Assembly (NCBI RefSeq): GCF_003013475.1
Contig: NZ_PXZO01000053.1
Location: 1-64,000 of the forward strand
DNA from: Brevibacillus porteri
GTDB taxonomy: Bacteria; Bacillota; Bacilli; Brevibacillales; Brevibacillaceae
Direction: 5' to 3'
Length of the DNA: 64,000 nt
Part shown: piece after piece, positions 59,844-64,000 of the stretch
How the letters are laid out: every line of letters starts with the position of its first letter
Numbering within the stretch: position 1 is the stretch's first letter
Program-made: the position numbers and the translations under genes
Notes under the pieces: model-generated
Databases searched by the model: none
What the model saw: only the letters and a program-made list of their open reading frames with translations
Told to the model about the DNA's origin: nothing

Positions 59844-60986
59844 ATGAGTGGGAAACCTCACGGGGGAGAGCTGGTAAACCGTTTTGATCCACAGGCAGAC
59901 CTGTCGGTGACTACGCATGAGGTAGAGATAGATGCATTTGCACTCGCAGATCTGGAGTTAATCGGGATTGGGGGCTACAGTCCGCTTGAGGGATTTTTGA
60001 ATCGTGCGGATTATATTTCTGTCGTAGAGCAGATGCGACTGGTAGATGGTACCGTTTGGAGCATTCCGATTACGCTTCCGGTCTCGACCACTGTCGCAGG
60101 AGCCTTGCAGATTGGAGACAAGGTGCGGTTGAGCCATAAAGGTTCGGTCTATGGCATTCTTGCGATCACCGATATTTATTCACCTGACAAGGAGCGTGAA
60201 GCCCGGCTCGTCTATGGTACCGACGATACGAATCATCCCGGGGTGAAAAAGCTACTGGAGCGTCCCGCCGTTTATTTGGCTGGCCCAATTACGTTAGTAA
60301 GGCGCACCGAAAAAGGTCGCTTTGCCAGCTATCACTTCGATCCGGCACAAACGAGAGAAAGATTTGCCGAGAAGGGCTGGAGAACGATTGTCGGCTTTCA
60401 GACGCGCAACCCAGTCCACCGCGCGCATGAATACATCCAGAAGTCAGCACTCGAAATCGTCGACGGTCTCTTTTTGAATCCTCTAGTGGGCGAAACGAAG
60501 GCAGATGACATCCCAGCGGATGTGCGGATGAACAGTTATCAGGTATTGCTGGAGAAATACTATCCGGCTACCCGGGTAGAGTTGGCCGTATTCCCAGCTG
60601 CGATGCGTTATGCAGGACCGCGGGAAGCGATTTTTCACGCATTGGTGAGGAAGAATTACGGCTGCACTCATTTTATTGTAGGTCGGGACCACGCGGGTGT
60701 TGGCAACTATTACGGGACGTACGATGCCCAGCATATTTTCCGCCAGTTCCAGCCAGAGGAGCTAGGGATTACGCCATTATTTTTCGAGAACAGCTTTTAT
60801 TGCAAGAGCTGCGAAAACATGGCCTCTACCAAAACATGCCCGCATGGTAGTGAGCACCATGTCGCGCTGTCCGGAACAAAAGTGAGGGAAATGCTGGCGC
60901 GCGGGGAGGCTCCGCCACCTGAATTTAGCCGTCCTGAGGTCGCGCTGGTATTGATCGAAGGGATGCGACCGGTGTCCGTATCATAA
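59844..60986 (+). CDS. sat: Sulfate adenylyltransferase (ATP sulfurylase)
   Basis: 380 aa from the ATG at 59844, 9 nt after GGAGG; an in-frame ATG at 59823 has no ribosome site. The family motif GFQTRNPVHRAHEY (about 187-200) and the FIVGRDHAGVGNYYG stretch (about 274-288) are intact, as is a zinc-like cysteine set (CKSCENMASTKTCPH). It activates sulfate to APS. It lies between cysH and cysC, as in Bacillus sulfate operons. Confidence 0.95.
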   Translation: MSGKPHGGELVNRFDPQADLSVTTHEVEIDAFALADLELIGIGGYSPLEGFLNRADYISVVEQMRLVDGTVWSIPITLPVSTTVAGALQIGDKVRLSHKGSVYGILAITDIYSPDKEREARLVYGTDDTNHPGVKKLLERPAVYLAGPITLVRRTEKGRFASYHFDPAQTRERFAEKGWRTIVGFQTRNPVHRAHEYIQKSALEIVDGLFLNPLVGETKADDIPADVRMNSYQVLLEKYYPATRVELAVFPAAMRYAGPREAIFHALVRKNYGCTHFIVGRDHAGVGNYYGTYDAQHIFRQFQPEELGITPLFFENSFYCKSCENMASTKTCPHGSEHHVALSGTKVREMLARGEAPPPEFSRPEVALVLIEGMRPVSVS

Positions 60987-61025
60987 TCGGCTAGAAGAAA
61001 GCGGTTGTAAGAGAGGAGAGAGACG

Positions 61026-61631
61026 ATGAGTAGAGAGGGCACCGCGAATATCGTATGGCATCCAACGACGGTAACCAAACAAGACCGTCAAAAGCGTGCG
61101 GGCCACAAAAGCTGTGTCTTATGGTTTACGGGGCTGTCTGGTGCGGGCAAATCGACGTTGGCCAATGCAGTCGAACACGAATTGCATCAAAGAGGACTGG
61201 CCAGTTACGTACTGGATGGTGACAATATACGTCACGGCTTAAACCGCGGATTGGGGTTTGGGACAGAGGACAGACGGGAAAATATTCGCCGAATTGGCGA
61301 GGTCGCGAAGCTGTTCGTAGATGCAGGCTTGATTACCTTGACGGCATTTATCTCTCCTTATCGGGAAGACCGGGAGCTTGCGCGTAATCTGGTAGAGGCA
61401 GGAGAATTCATCGAGGTATACGTAAAATGTTCATTGGATGAGTGTGAGCGACGGGATGTGAAGGGACTATATCAAAAAGCGAGAAACGGAGAGATTGGTC
61501 AGTTTACGGGGATTTCAGCACCGTATGAAGAGCCTGTTCAAGCGGAACTGGTCATTGAAAGCGACAAGCAGACAATTGAAGAATCTGTCCAGAGTGTCCT
61601 TACATACCTGGAAGAGCAGCAAATTCTCTAA
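61026..61631 (+). CDS. cysC: Adenylyl-sulfate kinase
   Basis: 201 aa. Walker A is GLSGAGKST (36-44), followed by the family region DGDNIRHGLNRGLGFG (about 72-87) and REDRELARN. It phosphorylates APS to PAPS. With an APS-type CysH, PAPS may serve sulfotransferases rather than reduction. GAGAGGAGAG precedes the ATG. A terminator follows, and the pathway unit ends here. Confidence 0.93.
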   Translation: MSREGTANIVWHPTTVTKQDRQKRAGHKSCVLWFTGLSGAGKSTLANAVEHELHQRGLASYVLDGDNIRHGLNRGLGFGTEDRRENIRRIGEVAKLFVDAGLITLTAFISPYREDRELARNLVEAGEFIEVYVKCSLDECERRDVKGLYQKARNGEIGQFTGISAPYEEPVQAELVIESDKQTIEESVQSVLTYLEEQQIL

Positions 61632-61650
61632 TTTTATGGGGATGTAAAAA

Positions 61651-61677
61651 AGCACGACGCGAGAGGCGCCGTGCTTT
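61651..61677. terminator. Terminator after cysC
   Basis: AGCACG-A-CGC pairs with GCG-CCGTGCT (61651 on), with an A-run before and a T-rich run after; usable from both sides. Confidence 0.7.
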
Positions 61678-61694
61678 CTTCGTGAGGGAAAATA

Positions 61695-62969
61695 TTACTT
61701 CGTAGTGGTCGCTGCTTCTTCAGCTTCCAGATCCTCAGTCAATTCTTCCATCCATTTTTGTTGATCAACCATGCTTTCAGCGATTGGACGAACAAAGCCT
61801 TTGTCGCTAAAGCTGTTGATTGCTTTTTCATCTTTCACCAGCTGTTCTACAGTCAGACCAGCATCTTTTGCTGGTGCATTGAACTTGGTTGCTTTTCCGA
61901 AGTTGTATGCATATTGATCAGCAGCCAGACCGATTGTCACTGCTTGCTTCATTTCAGGAGCTTGGAAAGTTACGCTCAGATCGCTTGTTTGTTTCACAGG
62001 CATTTTGTTGCTGTCGATGTAGAAGTCGAGGTTCCAAGCGAGCTTGTGGAAGCCTTCTTTTTTCATTTCTTCTACGATTTTTTCAGGTGTGTATACTTTA
62101 CCTGTTTCATCCAGCCATTTTTTCGCTTCAGCCATGCTTTCGTTGATCATTGCTTCTGCATTTGCACGCTTCTCAGCCTCTGTAGTTTTCTTGCCCAGTT
62201 CTGGATACAGATCTTCTGTCATGGAAGTGGTCAGTACCATCATATCGATCGCAAAATCTTTTACTTCTTTGCTAGCTACTGCATCGTTAGCTGTGAAGAA
62301 GAACATTTTCACGAGTTCTTTTGCGTCGATTTTTACAGTTACGTGAGTCGCTTCTACTTTCTCACCGTTCGGCAATGTAACGGATTGTTTGCCATGGTTT
62401 TTCGCGTCTGTCAATGTATAGCCATATTTACTTACATACTTTTTAACAAAGTTGAAAGTAAGGTCGTTCATTTTGTCTTGGTAGTCTTTCAGCTTCGCAG
62501 CGTTAGCAGCATCGGAGCCGCCAAACTCAGCCATGAAAGGATTGGATGCGCTCGAATCGATTACCAAGTACTTGCTGTCCAGTGGAGACTTCACATAGAC
62601 TTTATCTTCGTCAACGATCGTTTCAACAGATGCTTTTTTGTCACCTGTCCACAGCTTGTTGTCGCGCAGGAGTTTGTCGTCTTTTACTTCTACTTCAAAC
62701 TTCACAGTATCCATATCCAGCTGGGAGCCTTTTACTGTTACGCCTGCTTTCAAAGCGGACAACAACGCCGTTCCTTCTTTGTCAGCCGTTTCTCCGAATG
62801 CTTCAGGCAATTTCTCAACGTCGCCTGTCAGCTTCAAGGAGCCTTCAAAATCATAGTTTGGCTTTTCAATTGTCGCTACGATAGAATCACGCACCAGGGA
62901 TGCCTCGCCAGCACAACCGGTCAGCAATACTGTACCTGCTACCAGAAGGGCGCTTCCTTTTTTCCACAT
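61695..62969 (-). CDS. Large secreted lipoprotein, 424 aa
   Basis: The ATG at 62969 has GGGGAGG about 8 nt upstream. A signal peptide ends at the lipobox LLTGC (Cys19), so the protein is anchored on the outer membrane face. It is predicted to be alpha/beta without membrane helices. The N-terminal half (about 20-230) has repeated strand patterns (GSLKLTGDVEKL, VTVKGSQLDMD, VYVKSPLDSKYLVID) similar to DUF6583/LolA-like lipoproteins of Bacillales; I cannot assign a function. It is convergent with cysC and shares its terminator. Confidence 0.75.
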   Translation of the reverse strand: MWKKGSALLVAGTVLLTGCAGEASLVRDSIVATIEKPNYDFEGSLKLTGDVEKLPEAFGETADKEGTALLSALKAGVTVKGSQLDMDTVKFEVEVKDDKLLRDNKLWTGDKKASVETIVDEDKVYVKSPLDSKYLVIDSSASNPFMAEFGGSDAANAAKLKDYQDKMNDLTFNFVKKYVSKYGYTLTDAKNHGKQSVTLPNGEKVEATHVTVKIDAKELVKMFFFTANDAVASKEVKDFAIDMMVLTTSMTEDLYPELGKKTTEAEKRANAEAMINESMAEAKKWLDETGKVYTPEKIVEEMKKEGFHKLAWNLDFYIDSNKMPVKQTSDLSVTFQAPEMKQAVTIGLAADQYAYNFGKATKFNAPAKDAGLTVEQLVKDEKAINSFSDKGFVRPIAESMVDQQKWMEELTEDLEAEEAATTTK

Positions 62970-63140
62970 GATGTTGTTCCTCCCCTATGTATATTATTTT
63001 TTTATTCCCCTCTTCTTCTACGCACAAATAGAGAAAAGGTTTCGCAAAAACGGAAAAAAATCACAATCCAGCTAATTCTGCCCCATTTTCGTGGTAAAAT
63101 GAAGGGGAAAAGATGGTTAGTGAAGAAAGGGCGTTGCAAC

Positions 63141-64000
63141 ATGTGGTCGTGGCTTCAAAAGCTGATGAACTTTTTTCAGGGAGAAAGAGAAGAAGAAATA
63201 GAGGAAGAAGGCCGTCCAGCAGGTACCGGTAACCCAACAGGTAATCCCGTTCCCCGTCAGCCTCAGCCTCAGGCGAAAACAAAAAGCATCTACCCAAAAG
63301 AACGGGTAAGCAATCGAGATATAGAAGACAATGTGCGTCAAAGAAGAGAGCGTCAATTTCGTTTTCCAGTTGTCCCGGATGACTATTTGGACAAGAAGCG
63401 TAATCATAGCGTAAATCCTGCCGAATCGAATGAACGCAGTCGTCAGCAGGCACCTCGTGAGAGATTCGAGCCCAAGCGTGAAACGGTGCGGCCAGCAAAT
63501 GATCGTGTGCTGGAAACAAAGACAGAGCCTGTTTTCGAGAAAAAGAAACCTGAGCTTGTCAAAAACAACATCGAGATACCGCAGCGTCCAAACCGTACGC
63601 CGAAAAAAGAAGCGGAAAAAGTAACGAGACCCGTTTTTTCTACAGAAGAAAAGCGTGCCTACCAGCCGTCTGAAATCGTTTCCCCTGTTTATGGGAAGAT
63701 AACCCCGGCGACGCGCGAGGCAGAGCATCGGATTCATACGACTGCAGGAATCATATATCCGCGTCTGGAGCAAGAAGAGCATTTGCAGCAGGTGAAGCAG
63801 TGGGAACAAGAGATGAGCGAGCGGTATTTTCCAGAGGAGCAAGAGACTGCTTCTTTTGAGCAAAATGAACCGCAGCATGTTGTTGGAGATGAATCTATAC
63901 ATAACGAAAGAGAAGAGACTGCTTCGGAGTCTGCTATGGCAGAAGCTCTTGATTCAGAACGAGAGGTTGCTGCTTCCATGCAAATGGAAGAGACGGTAGC
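63141..64000 (+). CDS. SftA/FtsK-like DNA translocase, 5' part, truncated by the window end
   Basis: The frame is open from the ATG at 63141 to the last base; about 286 residues are visible. The N-terminal part is basic and disordered. The motif YQPSEIVSPVYG (about 174-185) matches the conserved peptide seen before the FtsK domain in SftA (YtpT) of Bacillus, and an acidic, Glu/Gln-rich linker follows. No membrane helices are visible, as expected of soluble SftA rather than SpoIIIE. The ATPase core lies beyond the window. A TAAAAT -10-like box is at 63095-63100, with a poor -35. Confidence 0.7.
   Translation, partial: MWSWLQKLMNFFQGEREEEIEEEGRPAGTGNPTGNPVPRQPQPQAKTKSIYPKERVSNRDIEDNVRQRRERQFRFPVVPDDYLDKKRNHSVNPAESNERSRQQAPRERFEPKRETVRPANDRVLETKTEPVFEKKKPELVKNNIEIPQRPNRTPKKEAEKVTRPVFSTEEKRAYQPSEIVSPVYGKITPATREAEHRIHTTAGIIYPRLEQEEHLQQVKQWEQEMSERYFPEEQETASFEQNEPQHVVGDESIHNEREETASESAMAEALDSEREVAASMQMEETV

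Noticed and set aside
1..64000. tRNA, rRNA, CRISPR array or transposase genes
   Set aside because: None was recognised by inspection in the window.

Overview
The window reads as a chromosomal segment of an aerobic, low- to mid-GC, spore-forming Firmicute of the Bacillales, most likely Brevibacillus or a close Paenibacillaceae relative. That placement is an inference from Bacillus-like genes (yqgQ, a DUF3906 gene inside the sulfate cluster, an ilvD of Bacillus length, an sftA-type translocase start), strong GGAGG ribosome sites with frequent GTG and TTG starts, and sigma-A promoters. No rRNA, tRNA, CRISPR array, integrase or insertion-sequence transposase was seen.

Layout. 1-505: no gene, but a roughly 200-nt folded element whose structural twin lies at 41373-41588. 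506-9.7 kb: a hypothetical gene, an AEC transporter, a stalk-domain secreted protein, an ABC-F ATPase behind a leader with a possible upstream ORF and a terminator, an MFS exporter, yqgQ, and a small AT-rich toxin/immunity-like island (DUF4280 spike-like protein, a frameshifted effector, a putative immunity gene), then a DedA-like protein. 9.8-18.6 kb: a chemoreceptor and a six-gene catabolic operon (GlpA-like and GlpB-like flavoproteins, CoxG-like protein, DeoR regulator, APC permease, glycerol-kinase-like kinase). 18.6-24.6 kb: NUDIX hydrolase, a 51-codon membrane peptide, transketolase, penicillin-binding protein 1A and a hypothetical gene. 24.9-30.6 kb: secreted M9 collagenase, membrane-anchored L,D-transpeptidase, a stand-alone AAA ATPase. 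30.6-34.3 kb: ECF sigma, anti-sigma and an ABC-2 exporter. 34.5-37.2 kb: a short VOC protein, an MBL-fold hydrolase and a zinc-ribbon/M48 protease. 37.5-41.3 kb: a CitMHS citrate transporter with its two-component system. 41.4-48.3 kb: the second RNA element, trmB, an NlpC/P60 hydrolase, an MFS exporter with its ArsR-type regulator, ilvD, a thioesterase and a hypothetical gene. 48.3-52.8 kb: a MITE-like repeat, an inositol-monophosphatase-family gene, then a membrane-linked group (hypothetical, YgiB-like lipoprotein, ATP-grasp ligase, DUF350 protein, K+ channel). 52.9-54.6 kb: LysR regulator divergent from an arylamine N-acetyltransferase. 54.8-61.6 kb: assimilatory sulfate reduction with siroheme synthesis. 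61.7-64.0 kb: a large lipoprotein and the 5' part of an sftA-like DNA translocase that runs off the window.

How the parts work together. The sulfate cluster gives a near-complete route: Sat makes APS, CysC can phosphorylate it, CysH reduces it to sulfite, and the siroheme reductase makes sulfide, with CobA-HemD and CbiX supplying siroheme; no sulfate permease is present. The GlpA/GlpB-like operon looks like uptake, phosphorylation and flavin oxidation of a polyol-like or amino-polyol substrate under a DeoR repressor, with a direct-repeat operator in front of it. The ArsR-type regulator and MFS exporter share an almost identical operator. The most unusual items are the paired structured RNA elements, the covarying 76-bp hairpin repeats at 48.4 and 51.9 kb, the frameshifted effector, and the ATP-grasp/DUF350/K+ channel group.
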